A DNA stretch of 64,000 bases. Origin: Erythrobacteraceae bacterium WH01K (lineage in GTDB: Bacteria; Pseudomonadota; Alphaproteobacteria; Sphingomonadales; Sphingomonadaceae). Of this stretch, positions 25,873-34,709 are shown one piece after another. The DNA lies in the NCBI GenBank assembly GCA_027941995.1, contig CP115966.1, forward strand, positions 372,001 to 436,000. Direction: 5' to 3'. The number at the start of each line of letters is the position of its first letter. The first letter of the stretch is position 1. A model generated the notes under the pieces. That model did no database searches. It worked only from the letters and a program-made list of their open reading frames with translations, and had not been told where the DNA came from. Both the position numbers and the translations under genes were made by a program.

Positions 25873-25878
25873 CCCGCG

Positions 25879-27495
25879 TCAGTCGCGCACCAGCGCCCTC
25901 AGCGCTTCGATGCGGTCGGCTTCGTGGGGCGGCTTGTCCCAGCGAATGCGGTGGATGCGGGGGAAGCGCATGGCGAGGCCGCTCTTGTGCCGCTTGCTCT
26001 CGTGTACGCTGTCGAATGCAACTTCGAACACCAGGCTCTTGTCGGTTTCGCGCACGGGGCCGAAGCGGTTCACGGTCTTGCTGCGGACATGCTTGTCGAG
26101 CTTCTTCAGCTCTGCATCGGTAAAGCCTGAATAGGCCTTGCCCACCGGCAGCAGCTCCGCGCCGGAATCGGGATCGCCGTCCCAGCATCCGAAGGTGTAG
26201 TCCGAGAAGAAGCTGGAGCGCTTGCCGCTGCCGCGCTGGGCATACATCAGCACGCAATCGACCAGCAGCGGGTCGCGTTTCCACTTGTACCACAGTCCGG
26301 TCTTGCGCCCGGCGATGTAGGGGCTGTCGCGCCGCTTCAGCATCAGGCCCTCGATCGCGTCGTCGCGGGTCCCTTCGCGGATCCCGGCGAGCGTGTCGAA
26401 ATCGCCTGCCTCGACGATCTGGCTGATGTCGAAATGACTGTCCGGCAGGCGCGGCAGGAACGCCTCGAGCCGCTTGCGGCGATCCTTCCACGGCAGGTTG
26501 CGAACGTCGTCTCCTTCGATGGAAAGCGCATCGTAGAGCCGGACGAAGGCGGGGCTTTCGGTCAGCATCTTCTTGCTGACGGTCTTGCGGCCGAGGCGCT
26601 GTTGCAGCGCGTTGAAGCTGGCAGCGCCGCCAGCCTCTCCGCCTTGCACATTGCCGCGCACCAGCAATTCCCCGTCCAGAACGGCAGGGATATCCAGCGC
26701 GTCGACCATCTCGGGAAAGGTCGCGGAAATGTCGTCTCCGCTGCGCGAATAGACACGGGTTTCGCCGCCGGCATGGACCAATTGGACGCGGATGCCGTCC
26801 CATTTCCATTCCGCCGCATAGTCCGCCATGTCGACCCTCGTGTCCTCCAGCGGATGTGCCAGCATGAAGGGGCGGAAGGTTGGCACGTTGGTGATGTCGG
26901 GCGGCTCCGCACCGCCCGCTGCCCAGGCGAACAGCTCGCCATAGGGCGGCTGCAACCCGTGCCAGTACTCCTCGACATCCTCCACGCTGACATCGAAGGC
27001 TTGCGCGAACGCGACCTTGCCCAGCCGGCTGGAGACTCCGATCCGCATGGCACCCGTTGCCAGTTTCAGAAGGGCATAGCGGCCCGAAGGGTCGAGCCTG
27101 TCCAGCAGGGCGGGAAGCTGCGTGGTGACGCTCTTGCGCGTCATTTCCTCCAGCGCGGCGACCGTTTCGCTGACCGTCAGGGGCTCCGTGTCGGCAGCAT
27201 CGCTTCCCATCTGCGCGGTTTCCCACAGCAGGCTGGCCGTTTCCGCCGTGTCGCCCACGAAATCGCGGCTGAGCGACCACAGGACCGGGTCTATCCGGTC
27301 CTTCATGATGTTGCGGATGGTCGAGGATTTCACCGCCGGGAAATCCAGCCCGTCGGTCAGCGCGGCGAGCGCCCAGCCGCGATCGGGGTCGGGCACGTCA
27401 CGCAGATATTCCGCGATCAGTCGCAGTTTCTCGTTGCGGGACCGGGTAAAGACCAGTGCATCGATCAGGGCGGCAAACTCTTCCACCCTATTCAT
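25879..27495 (-). CDS. ATP-dependent DNA ligase (exonuclease-associated type)
   Basis: A 538-residue ligase with an N-terminal helical DNA-binding domain, an adenylation domain whose nucleophile lysine lies in EWKWDGIRVQL (KWDG motif), DGELLV, and the VLMYAQRGSG linker into the OB domain. ATP-dependent ligases of this bacterial subfamily are usually encoded next to a beta-lactamase-fold exonuclease, as here. They are thought to serve DNA repair rather than replication. The ATG at 27495 overlaps the exonuclease stop by eight bases. Confidence 0.94.
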   Translation of the reverse strand: MNRVEEFAALIDALVFTRSRNEKLRLIAEYLRDVPDPDRGWALAALTDGLDFPAVKSSTIRNIMKDRIDPVLWSLSRDFVGDTAETASLLWETAQMGSDAADTEPLTVSETVAALEEMTRKSVTTQLPALLDRLDPSGRYALLKLATGAMRIGVSSRLGKVAFAQAFDVSVEDVEEYWHGLQPPYGELFAWAAGGAEPPDITNVPTFRPFMLAHPLEDTRVDMADYAAEWKWDGIRVQLVHAGGETRVYSRSGDDISATFPEMVDALDIPAVLDGELLVRGNVQGGEAGGAASFNALQQRLGRKTVSKKMLTESPAFVRLYDALSIEGDDVRNLPWKDRRKRLEAFLPRLPDSHFDISQIVEAGDFDTLAGIREGTRDDAIEGLMLKRRDSPYIAGRKTGLWYKWKRDPLLVDCVLMYAQRGSGKRSSFFSDYTFGCWDGDPDSGAELLPVGKAYSGFTDAELKKLDKHVRSKTVNRFGPVRETDKSLVFEVAFDSVHESKRHKSGLAMRFPRIHRIRWDKPPHEADRIEALRALVRD

Positions 27496-28507
27496 CCTCG
27501 TCCTCGCGGCCCACCAGGGCCAGGGCGCGGGCGCGGCGCTGGTGCAGCTGGTTCCAGCGCAGCAGCGCTTCTTCCCGGCCATGGGTAATCCACGTTTCCT
27601 GCGGATTCACCTCCTCGATCGTCCGGGTCAGCTCGTTCCAGTCGGCATGGTCCGAAATGACCAGAGGCAATTCGACATTGCGCTGCCGCGCGCGTTGCCG
27701 GACGCACATCCACCCGCTCGCCATGGCAGTAACCGGGTCGGGCAGGCGGCGGCTCCACCGATCGTTGAGGGCAGAGGGCGGGCTGACGACGATGTGACCG
27801 CGCATCTCGTCCTTCGGCGTATCCGCGACGAGGCGCAGTTCCCCCAGATCGACACCGTGTTCCTCATAAAGGCGGCACATCTTCTCCATCGCGCCGTGCA
27901 GGTAGATCGGCTTCCTATGTCCGGCACGGCGCAATTCGGCGATTACGCGCTGCGCCTTTCCCAGAGCGTAGGCACCGATCAGGACGCAGCGATCGGGATG
28001 GGCAGCCAGCCGGTCCAGCAGCTTTGCCATCTCGTCCTCGATCGGGGGATGGGTGAACAGCGGCAGGCCGAAGGTCGCCTCGGTAATCAGGATATCGCAA
28101 GGGGTTACTTCGAAAGGCGGGCAGGTCGGGTCGGCACGCCGTTTGTAATCGCCGGTGCAGATGATCCGCTCGCCTGCATGTTCGAGCAGGATCTGCGCGC
28201 TGCCAAGGACGTGGCCCGCCGGGATGTAGGTGGCATCAACCCCGCCGGGCAGGCGGATGGTCTCACCATATTCGACCGGTGTGGTGTCGCCACCATCCGG
28301 ACCCTCTCCGGTCATGTATCGCAGTTTCATGATGGCGAGCGTTTCGGGCGTGGCAATCGTCGCCCCGTGTCCCCCGCGGGCGTGATCGGCGTGGCCATGG
28401 GTAACCAGCGCGCGCTCGACCGCGCGGCCCGGATCGACCCAGGCGTCGGCAGGCACGACATGGATGCCCCACGGTTCGGGCCTGATCCAGGAAAACGGGG
28501 CACTCAT
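27488..28507 (-). CDS. DNA-ligase-associated exonuclease (metallo-beta-lactamase fold)
   Basis: A 339-residue protein of the CPSF/SNM1-like metallo-beta-lactamase group. THGHADHARGGH is the metal-binding HxHxDH motif, AGHVLGSAQILLEH and CTGDYKRR follow, and DHADWNEL near the end is a beta-CASP motif. The family is named for its linkage to ATP-dependent ligases and is predicted to trim DNA ends. It begins just beyond the clpA terminator and is translationally coupled to the ligase. Confidence 0.92.
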   Translation of the reverse strand: MSAPFSWIRPEPWGIHVVPADAWVDPGRAVERALVTHGHADHARGGHGATIATPETLAIMKLRYMTGEGPDGGDTTPVEYGETIRLPGGVDATYIPAGHVLGSAQILLEHAGERIICTGDYKRRADPTCPPFEVTPCDILITEATFGLPLFTHPPIEDEMAKLLDRLAAHPDRCVLIGAYALGKAQRVIAELRRAGHRKPIYLHGAMEKMCRLYEEHGVDLGELRLVADTPKDEMRGHIVVSPPSALNDRWSRRLPDPVTAMASGWMCVRQRARQRNVELPLVISDHADWNELTRTIEEVNPQETWITHGREEALLRWNQLHQRRARALALVGREDEDE

Positions 28508-28524
28508 GCAAGGTTCAAGCAAAA

Positions 28525-28555
28525 GGGGCGCGAACCGTTCCCGAATTCGCGCCCC
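28525..28555 (-). terminator. Terminator of clpA
   Basis: A perfect 10-bp stem GGGGCGCGAA / TTCGCGCCCC with an 11-base loop. On the minus strand it is followed by TTTTGCTT, giving a proper rho-independent terminator 22 bases past the clpA stop and 18 before the exonuclease ATG. Confidence 0.8.
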
Positions 28556-28576
28556 CTTGCTTGTCGTTTGGATGGA

Positions 28577-30964
28577 TCAGCTGTCGCCGCCATCCGCCTT
28601 GTCCGCTGCATCGGCATCGGGCTTCTTGGGCGCGGCCTTTTTCGCAGCAGGCTTCTTCTTCGCGGCAGTCTTGCGCGTCGTCCGCTTGGCCTTGGGCGGG
28701 GCGGGGGTGAGTTCGAAGGCGGGCTTGCCGTCCCTGATGCTCACCTGCACCTCGCCGCCGTCGGCCAGCTTGCCGAACAGCAATTCCTCCGCCAGCGGCT
28801 GCTTGATCTTTTCCTGCAGCAGGCGGCCCATCGGGCGCGCGCCGTAGAGGCGATCGTAGCCCTTGTCGCCCAGCCATTCGCGCGCATCGGCGTCGAACTG
28901 GATGTCGACATTCTGTTCCGCCAGCTGGAGCTCCAGTTGCAGGATGAACTTGTCGACGACGCGGGCAATCGTGTCCTTGCCGAGATAACCGAACGGCACG
29001 ATCGCATCGAGACGGTTGCGAAATTCCGGCGTGAACATGCGCTTCACCGCTTCCTCGCTCGCGTCTTCCTTGCTCACGTCGCCGAAACCGATGCCCTGGC
29101 GCGCCATGTCGGCGGCGCCGGCATTGGTGGTCATGATCAGCACGACATTGCGGAAATCGACCGTTTTGCCGTGATGGTCGGTCAGGCGCCCGTTATCCAT
29201 CACCTGCAGCAGGATGTTGAAGAGGTCGGGATGCGCCTTCTCGATCTCGTCGAGCAGCAGCACGCAATGCGGGTTCTGGTCGACGGCATCGGTCAGCAGG
29301 CCGCCCTGGTCGTAACCAACATAGCCCGGAGGCGCGCCGATCAGGCGGCTGACCGAGTGGCGCTCCATGTATTCCGACATGTCGAAACGCTTGAGCTCGA
29401 TGCCCATGATGCTGGCGAGCTGGCGGGCGACCTCGGTCTTGCCGACGCCGGTAGGGCCGCTGAACAGGAAGCTGCCGATGGGCTTGTCCGGATCGCGCAG
29501 GCCCGCGCGGCTGAGTTTCATTGCGGTCGACAGCTTCTTCACCGCCGCGTCCTGGCCGAAGACGACGTGCTTCAGGTCGCGCTCGAGATTTTCCAGCGCC
29601 TTCTTGTCGTCCTTGCTGACGGATTTGGGGGGGATGCGCGCCATCGTCGCGATGACCTGCTCGATCTCGCGCGCGGTAATCTTCTTCTTGCGGCGGCTGG
29701 GGGCGACCAGCATCTGCATCGCACCCACTTCGTCGACCACGTCGATCGCCTTGTCGGGCAGTTTGCGGTCGTTGATGTAGCGCGCCGACAGCTCGACCGC
29801 GGTTTTCAGCGCGTCGGCCGTATACTTGACCTTGTGGTGCTCCTCGAAGGCGCTTTTCAGACCCTGCAGGATCTTCACCGTATCCTCGATCGTCGGCTCG
29901 TTCACGTCGATCTTCTGGAACCGGCGCAGCAGGGCGCGGTCCTTCTCGAAGTGATTGCGGAATTCCTTGTAGGTTGTCGAACCGATGCAGCGAATGGTCC
30001 CGCCGCTAAGCGCAGGCTTCAGCAGGTTGGACGCGTCCATCGCCCCGCCGCTGGTCGCGCCGGCGCCGATGACCGTGTGAATCTCGTCGATGAACAGGAT
30101 CGCCTCGGGCATCTTCTCCAGTTCGGAGACGACCTGCTTCAGCCGTTCCTCGAAATCGCCGCGATAGCGCGTGCCGGCCAGCAGCGCGCCCATGTCGAGC
30201 GAGTAGATGACAGCATCTTCCAGGACTTCGGGCACGTCCTTCTCGACGATCTTGCGTGCCAGCCCTTCGGCGATGGCGGTCTTTCCGACGCCCGGATCAC
30301 CGACATAAAGCGGGTTGTTCTTGGACCGGCGGCACAGGATCTGGACCGTGCGGTCGACTTCGGGCCCGCGGCCGATCAGCGGATCGACCTTCCCGGCCTC
30401 CGCCTTGGCATTGAGGTTGACGGTGAACTGGTCGAGCGCGGTTTCCTTCTTGCCCTTGCCGTCGCCCTTCTCGTCCGCCTCGGTATCTTCCGCACCGTTG
30501 ACCGGACGGGAATCGACCTGCTTGCCGCCCTTGCCGATGCCGTGGCTGATGAAGCTGACCGCATCCAGCCGGCTCATGTCCTGCTGTTGCAGGAAATAGA
30601 CCGCATAGGAATCGCGTTCGGAAAACAGCGCGACCAGCACGTTGGCGCCGGTCACCGTGTCCTTCGCCGCGGACTGGACGTGCAGGATCGCGCGCTGGAT
30701 CACGCGCTGAAACCCCGCCGTGGGCTGTGGATCGGCCCCGTCTTCCGTCTGCAGCGACTGGTATTCCTGGTCGAGATAGGTCTGAACGACATCGCCCAGT
30801 TCGCCCATGTCGACCCCGCAGGCATTCATTACCTCTGCCGCGTCGTCGTCCCCGACCAGGGCAAGGAGCAGGTGTTCCAGCGTCGCATATTCATGCCGGC
30901 GTTCCGACGCGAAGGCGAGGGCGTTGTGGAGGGTCTTTTCGAGGTTTGCGGCAAAACTGGGCAT
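28577..30964 (-). CDS. clpA: ATP-dependent Clp protease ATP-binding subunit ClpA
   Basis: AAA+ unfoldase of 795 residues that feeds substrates to ClpP. The N domain begins FAANLEKTLHNALAFASERRHEYATLEHLLLAL. Walker A motifs are GDPGVGKTAIAEGLA (first ring) and GPTGVGKTEVARQLA (second); RQGIGFGD contains the IGF-type ClpP-docking loop. The last 45 or so residues form a Lys/Ala/Pro-rich tail (KAKRTTRKTAAKKKPAAKK) absent from ordinary ClpA. No clpS adaptor gene lies beside it. A CtrA-like box sits just upstream. Confidence 0.96.
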   Translation of the reverse strand: MPSFAANLEKTLHNALAFASERRHEYATLEHLLLALVGDDDAAEVMNACGVDMGELGDVVQTYLDQEYQSLQTEDGADPQPTAGFQRVIQRAILHVQSAAKDTVTGANVLVALFSERDSYAVYFLQQQDMSRLDAVSFISHGIGKGGKQVDSRPVNGAEDTEADEKGDGKGKKETALDQFTVNLNAKAEAGKVDPLIGRGPEVDRTVQILCRRSKNNPLYVGDPGVGKTAIAEGLARKIVEKDVPEVLEDAVIYSLDMGALLAGTRYRGDFEERLKQVVSELEKMPEAILFIDEIHTVIGAGATSGGAMDASNLLKPALSGGTIRCIGSTTYKEFRNHFEKDRALLRRFQKIDVNEPTIEDTVKILQGLKSAFEEHHKVKYTADALKTAVELSARYINDRKLPDKAIDVVDEVGAMQMLVAPSRRKKKITAREIEQVIATMARIPPKSVSKDDKKALENLERDLKHVVFGQDAAVKKLSTAMKLSRAGLRDPDKPIGSFLFSGPTGVGKTEVARQLASIMGIELKRFDMSEYMERHSVSRLIGAPPGYVGYDQGGLLTDAVDQNPHCVLLLDEIEKAHPDLFNILLQVMDNGRLTDHHGKTVDFRNVVLIMTTNAGAADMARQGIGFGDVSKEDASEEAVKRMFTPEFRNRLDAIVPFGYLGKDTIARVVDKFILQLELQLAEQNVDIQFDADAREWLGDKGYDRLYGARPMGRLLQEKIKQPLAEELLFGKLADGGEVQVSIRDGKPAFELTPAPPKAKRTTRKTAAKKKPAAKKAAPKKPDADAADKADGGDS

Positions 30965-30986
30965 GGGGGAAAATGAACCTTCGTGG

Positions 30987-31001
30987 TTAACGGGGCGTTA
31001 C
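30987..31001. promoter_or_regulatory. Near-consensus CtrA box before clpA
   Basis: Read on the minus strand, GTAA-CGCCCCG-TTAAC has one mismatch to TTAA-N7-TTAAC and ends 23 bases upstream of the clpA ATG. The remainder of the 201-base gap to DUF1192 shows nothing recognisable. Confidence 0.35.
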
Positions 31002-31165
31002 TCGCAGCTGGCGGTCAGGCGCTCGCCTGGACGGAATGCGGCGCCCCTCTTGGGGGTATGACAGGAATATGGGGGCGGGCGGACGAGAGTCCAGCGCGGC
31101 CCGAATGCCGTGTTCGCGCACGGGCCCGGCGAAGGGCATGCGGGTGAAAATTCCCGCCGCGCCTG

Positions 31166-31372
31166 TCACGTACCGGATTTCGGACTGAACAGGGCGTCGG
31201 CCGCGGCGCGATGCTTGTCCGCCCGGCTGCGGTGCTGTTCTACCCGGGCGATTTCGAGCTGCAGGAGGCGGATACGCTGCGACAATTCGTCCTGCGAATA
31301 AGGGCCGAGGTCCTCGCCGGCGAGTTTGCCGGCAGCATCGCCGCGCGGGCGGGGCAGGTCATCATCTTCCAT
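31166..31372 (-). CDS. Small DUF1192 protein
   Basis: A 68-residue acidic-then-basic protein. MEDDDLPRP at the start and DLGPYSQDELSQRIRLLQLEIARVEQHR in the middle are the DUF1192 signature, with a helix likely to form a coiled coil. Found across alphaproteobacteria, function unknown. The ATG at 31372 gives the usual family start; the upstream open sequence is antisense to the quinone oxidoreductase gene. Confidence 0.88.
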   Translation of the reverse strand: MEDDDLPRPRGDAAGKLAGEDLGPYSQDELSQRIRLLQLEIARVEQHRSRADKHRAAADALFSPKSGT

Positions 31373-31465
31373 CGGCGCCTCCACCTGTTCCGGCGACGGG
31401 TTTCGCCTGCATCGCGGCTTGCTGTCAATGGGGTTGCGCCCTAGGGCTGCCCGCGAGAGACCGGA

Positions 31466-32500
31466 ATGCACCGGGCACAAGGGGGGACGAAGGGTTTGAC
31501 CATTCCGGACACGATGCGCGCGGCAGGCTTTGCCGAACCGGGCGGCCCCGAGGTTCTGTGTGTGCAGACGGTGGACGTGCCAGGCTGCGGTCCGCAGGAC
31601 GTCCTGATCCGCGTGGCCCATGCAGGGGTCAACCGGCCCGACTGCATCCAGCGCGCCGGACATTATCCGGCCCCTCCCGGCGCATCGCCGATCCTGGGAC
31701 TGGAAGTGGCGGGCGAGATCGTTGCCATCGGCGATGACGTCACGCAGTGGTCGGTCGGCGACCGGGTTGCCGCACTGACGCCAGGCGGCGGATATGCGGA
31801 ATATTGCATCGCCCCTGCCGGACATTGCCTCGCCGTACCGAACGATCTTCCGCTGGCCGAGGCGGCGGCTCTCCCGGAAACGATGTTCACCGTGTGGCAC
31901 AACGTCTTCCAGCGCGGCTGTGCGAAGCCGGGCGAGACGATGCTGGTTCACGGCGGGACCAGCGGGATCGGGACCATGGCCATCATGCTGGCCAAGGCTT
32001 TCGGAATGACGTCGATCGTCACCTGCGGCAGTGACGACAAGTGCGAAGCAGCGCTGGAAGTCGGCGCGGATCATGCCATCAATTACAAGACGGCCGATTT
32101 CGTCGAGGAGGTGAAGCGTGTCACCGGGGGCGAAGGGGCCGACATCGTGCTCGACATGGTGTCGGGCGATTACGTACCGCGCAACCTGCAATGCCTGCGC
32201 GAAGGCGGGCGGCATGTGACCATCGCCGTTCTGGGCGGTGCCAAGACGTCACTCAACATGGCCTATCTGATGAGCCGGCGACTGGTGATGACCGGATCGA
32301 CGCTGCGCCCGCGCTCCGACCGTTTCAAGACTGCGCTGTGCGCCGAAATTGCGGAGCATGCCTGGCCGCTGGTCGCCGATGGCACGATACTCCCCGTGAT
32401 GGATCGCAGCTTCCCGCTGGACGACGCGGCGGGGGCGCACGAGCGCATGGAAGCGGGCGATCACATCGGCAAGATCGTGCTGGATATCGGCGCGGGCTGA
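31466..32500 (+). CDS. NAD(P)H-dependent quinone oxidoreductase (zeta-crystallin type)
   Basis: Zinc-free medium-chain dehydrogenase of about 340 residues. VAHAGVNRPDCIQRAGHYP is the substrate-domain start, PGGGYAEYCIAP follows, and VHGGTSGIGTMAIMLAKAFG is the nucleotide-binding Rossmann turn (GTSGIG). It would reduce quinones or enones with NAD(P)H. The start is uncertain: ATG 31466 is used here, but TTG 31496 and ATG 31514 are alternatives closer to the conserved MRAAGFAEPGGPEVL. Confidence 0.9.
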   Translation: MHRAQGGTKGLTIPDTMRAAGFAEPGGPEVLCVQTVDVPGCGPQDVLIRVAHAGVNRPDCIQRAGHYPAPPGASPILGLEVAGEIVAIGDDVTQWSVGDRVAALTPGGGYAEYCIAPAGHCLAVPNDLPLAEAAALPETMFTVWHNVFQRGCAKPGETMLVHGGTSGIGTMAIMLAKAFGMTSIVTCGSDDKCEAALEVGADHAINYKTADFVEEVKRVTGGEGADIVLDMVSGDYVPRNLQCLREGGRHVTIAVLGGAKTSLNMAYLMSRRLVMTGSTLRPRSDRFKTALCAEIAEHAWPLVADGTILPVMDRSFPLDDAAGAHERMEAGDHIGKIVLDIGAG

Positions 32501-32631
32501 CACCGTCCTGCAACAAAAGAAGCGGCGCTGTCACCAAACTGTGAATCGCCTGTCACAATCGCAAGGCATGGACTGGACTCGTTCCGACAGGTTGCCCGGC
32601 CCGGGCCCTGCTGAAACGACAGGAGCGTCCC

Positions 32632-33543
32632 ATGCTCGATACGTTGCAAGCGCCGTCGTCTTCGTCCTTCACCGCGATCGGTGACTGGATCCATCATCCC
32701 CCGGCAAAACCCGCCATTCCCGAACCAGAGGGCGAGAAGCGCCGCCGGTTCCGCACGATCTGGATCAGCGATGTCCATCTGGGCACTAAGGGGTGCAATG
32801 CCGACCTGCTGATCGATTTCCTCGACCGCACCGACAGCGACACCATGTATCTCGTCGGCGACATCATCGACGGCTGGCGGCTGAAGAAGAAGATCTTCTG
32901 GCCGCCGGAGCATAACGACATCGTCTGGCGCATCCTGAAGCGTGCCAAGCGCGGCACGCGTATCGTCTACATTCCCGGCAATCACGACGAAATGATCCGG
33001 CCCTTCGCGGGCATGAATTTCGGCGGGGTGGAAATCGCCCGCGCCGCGTTTCACGACACTGCCGACGGGCGCAGGCTGATGGTCCTGCATGGCGACGAGT
33101 TCGACACGGTCATGCTGGCCCATCGCTGGCTCGCCTTCGTGGGCGATGCGCTTTACCACATTATGATGAAGATAAACGGCTGGGTGGCTCTGGTCCGCAA
33201 GCGGCTGGGCCTGCCCTACTGGTCGATTTCCAAGGCGGCGAAGCACAAGGTCAAGAACGCCGTCGAATTCATCTCGAAATACGAGGAAGTCGTCGCGCGC
33301 GCGGCGGGCGAGCGCGGGGTCGACGGCGTCGTGTGCGGCCATATCCATACGGCCGAGCACCGGATGTTCGACCATGAAGGGCGCAGCGTCGAATACTGGA
33401 ACGACGGCGACTGGGTCGAAGGCTGCAACGCACTGGTCGAGCACGAGGATGGCCGGATGGAAATCCTCCACTGGGCGGACGAGGTTGCCCGGCGCGAGGC
33501 GGAAGAGAGCGAGAGCGCAGTTTCCGAACGGGCCGCTGCATGA
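32632..33543 (+). CDS. UDP-2,3-diacylglucosamine diphosphatase-like metallophosphatase
   Basis: Calcineurin-fold hydrolase of 303 residues. Metal-binding motifs are ISDVHLGTKG, GDIIDGW, GNHDEM, LHGDEFD and GHIHTAEH. The LpxH branch cleaves UDP-2,3-diacylglucosamine in lipid A synthesis, but this longer alphaproteobacterial subgroup is often coupled to a glycosyltransferase, as here, and may act on another lipid precursor. The glycosyltransferase start overlaps its stop by four bases. Confidence 0.9.
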   Translation: MLDTLQAPSSSSFTAIGDWIHHPPAKPAIPEPEGEKRRRFRTIWISDVHLGTKGCNADLLIDFLDRTDSDTMYLVGDIIDGWRLKKKIFWPPEHNDIVWRILKRAKRGTRIVYIPGNHDEMIRPFAGMNFGGVEIARAAFHDTADGRRLMVLHGDEFDTVMLAHRWLAFVGDALYHIMMKINGWVALVRKRLGLPYWSISKAAKHKVKNAVEFISKYEEVVARAAGERGVDGVVCGHIHTAEHRMFDHEGRSVEYWNDGDWVEGCNALVEHEDGRMEILHWADEVARREAEESESAVSERAAA

Positions 33544-34631
33544 ACGCGCTCGCCGACCAGATGGACCTGCCCGCCGCGATCCGTTCGGGAAAGCATTCCG
33601 GCAGCCTGCCCGCGCGCATCGCAATCGTGACCGATGCCTGGCATCCGCAGGTCAATGGCGTGGTGCGCACGCTGTCCACGACCGCCGCGCATCTTCGGAA
33701 TCGTGGATGCGACGTCACGATCCTGTCGCCCGATGGCCACCGGTCCATCCCGTGCCCGACCTATCCAGAGATACGGCTGGCCATTACCCTGCCGGGAGCA
33801 ACCGGGCGGGCGCTGGCCAGCCTCGCGCCGGATGCGATCCACATCGCGACCGAGGGACCGCTGGGCCTTGCCGCGCGGGCCTATTGCGTGCGGCGGAACA
33901 TTCCCTTCACCACCGCCTACCACACGCAGTTCCCCGATTACCTGGCGCGGCGCACGAACCTGCCGGCGAGCATGTTCTGGCCCTTCATCCGCTGGTTCCA
34001 TCGCCCGTCGCAGGCGATCATGGTGGCCACGCCGACGATCCGGCGGGAATTGCGGGACCAGGGACTCGGCCATCTTCATCACTGGAGCCGCGGCGTGGAC
34101 CTCGAGTGCTTTTCGCCCGATGCGCCGCCGCCGCCGGAATATGCGGAACTGCCCGGACCCATCCTGCTCTATGTCGGGCGAGTCGCGGTAGAGAAGAATA
34201 TCGAGGCGTTTCTCGGCATGGACTTTCCCGGCAGCAAGGTCGTGGTCGGCGACGGCCCCGCACTCGGGTCGCTGCAAGCTCGCTACCCGGAAACACATTT
34301 CCTTGGCCGCCGTTCGGGCCGGGAGCTTGCCGGATGTTATGCCGGGGCCGACGTCTTCGTCTTCCCCAGCAGGACCGATACGTTCGGCCTCGTCATGATC
34401 GAATCGCTGGCCTGCGGAACACCGGTTGCCGCCTTCCCCGTCGCCGGCCCGGCAGACATTATCGAGGATGCCGTCGGGGCCCTGTCGGAAGATCTGCGCC
34501 GTGCCGCGGCCGCAGCGCTGCTGTGCGACAGGGCGGACTGCGCCGCGTTCGGCGCGCGGTACAGCTGGAGCGCGGCAACCGACCAGTTCGTCAGCGGGCT
34601 GAGCCTGATGGACCGTGCCGCCTTGCCCTGA
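33540..34631 (+). CDS. GT4-family glycosyltransferase
   Basis: GT-B fold transferase of 363 residues. The N domain opens with RIAIVTDAWHPQVNGVVRTL and the C domain carries LLYVGRVAVEKNIEAFL and the acidic/catalytic PSRTDTFGLVMIESLACGTPVAAFP (EX7E-type). Similar proteins transfer mannose or glucuronate to diacylglycerol or other lipids. Coupling by ATGA to the LpxH-like hydrolase suggests membrane glycolipid synthesis, which is inference. Confidence 0.92.
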   Translation: MNALADQMDLPAAIRSGKHSGSLPARIAIVTDAWHPQVNGVVRTLSTTAAHLRNRGCDVTILSPDGHRSIPCPTYPEIRLAITLPGATGRALASLAPDAIHIATEGPLGLAARAYCVRRNIPFTTAYHTQFPDYLARRTNLPASMFWPFIRWFHRPSQAIMVATPTIRRELRDQGLGHLHHWSRGVDLECFSPDAPPPPEYAELPGPILLYVGRVAVEKNIEAFLGMDFPGSKVVVGDGPALGSLQARYPETHFLGRRSGRELAGCYAGADVFVFPSRTDTFGLVMIESLACGTPVAAFPVAGPADIIEDAVGALSEDLRRAAAAALLCDRADCAAFGARYSWSAATDQFVSGLSLMDRAALP

Positions 34632-34662
34632 GCCGCGCAAACGCTTACATGGGGCAGCAAGC

Positions 34663-34694
34663 GGCCGCTCCGAAAGGGGCGGCCCTTCTATTTT
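34663..34694 (+). terminator. Terminator after the glycosyltransferase gene
   Basis: GGCCGCTCC / GGGGCGGCC (one G-T pair) with loop GAAA is followed by CTTCTATTTT, between the glycosyltransferase and trcR. Confidence 0.6.
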
Positions 34695-34709
34695 GTCAAG
34701 GATATCCTC

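Noticed and set aside
27122-30976. Very long plus-strand open frame (1284 codons) opposite clpA, the exonuclease and ligase genes
   Set aside because: It runs antisense through three well-supported genes, has a composition typical of antisense frames in GC-rich DNA, and shows no domain or start signal.
30987-31169. 60-codon minus-strand frame starting GTG at the DUF1192 stop
   Set aside because: The GTGA overlap is suggestive, but the Arg/Pro-rich product has no family, and the frame crosses the clpA promoter region.
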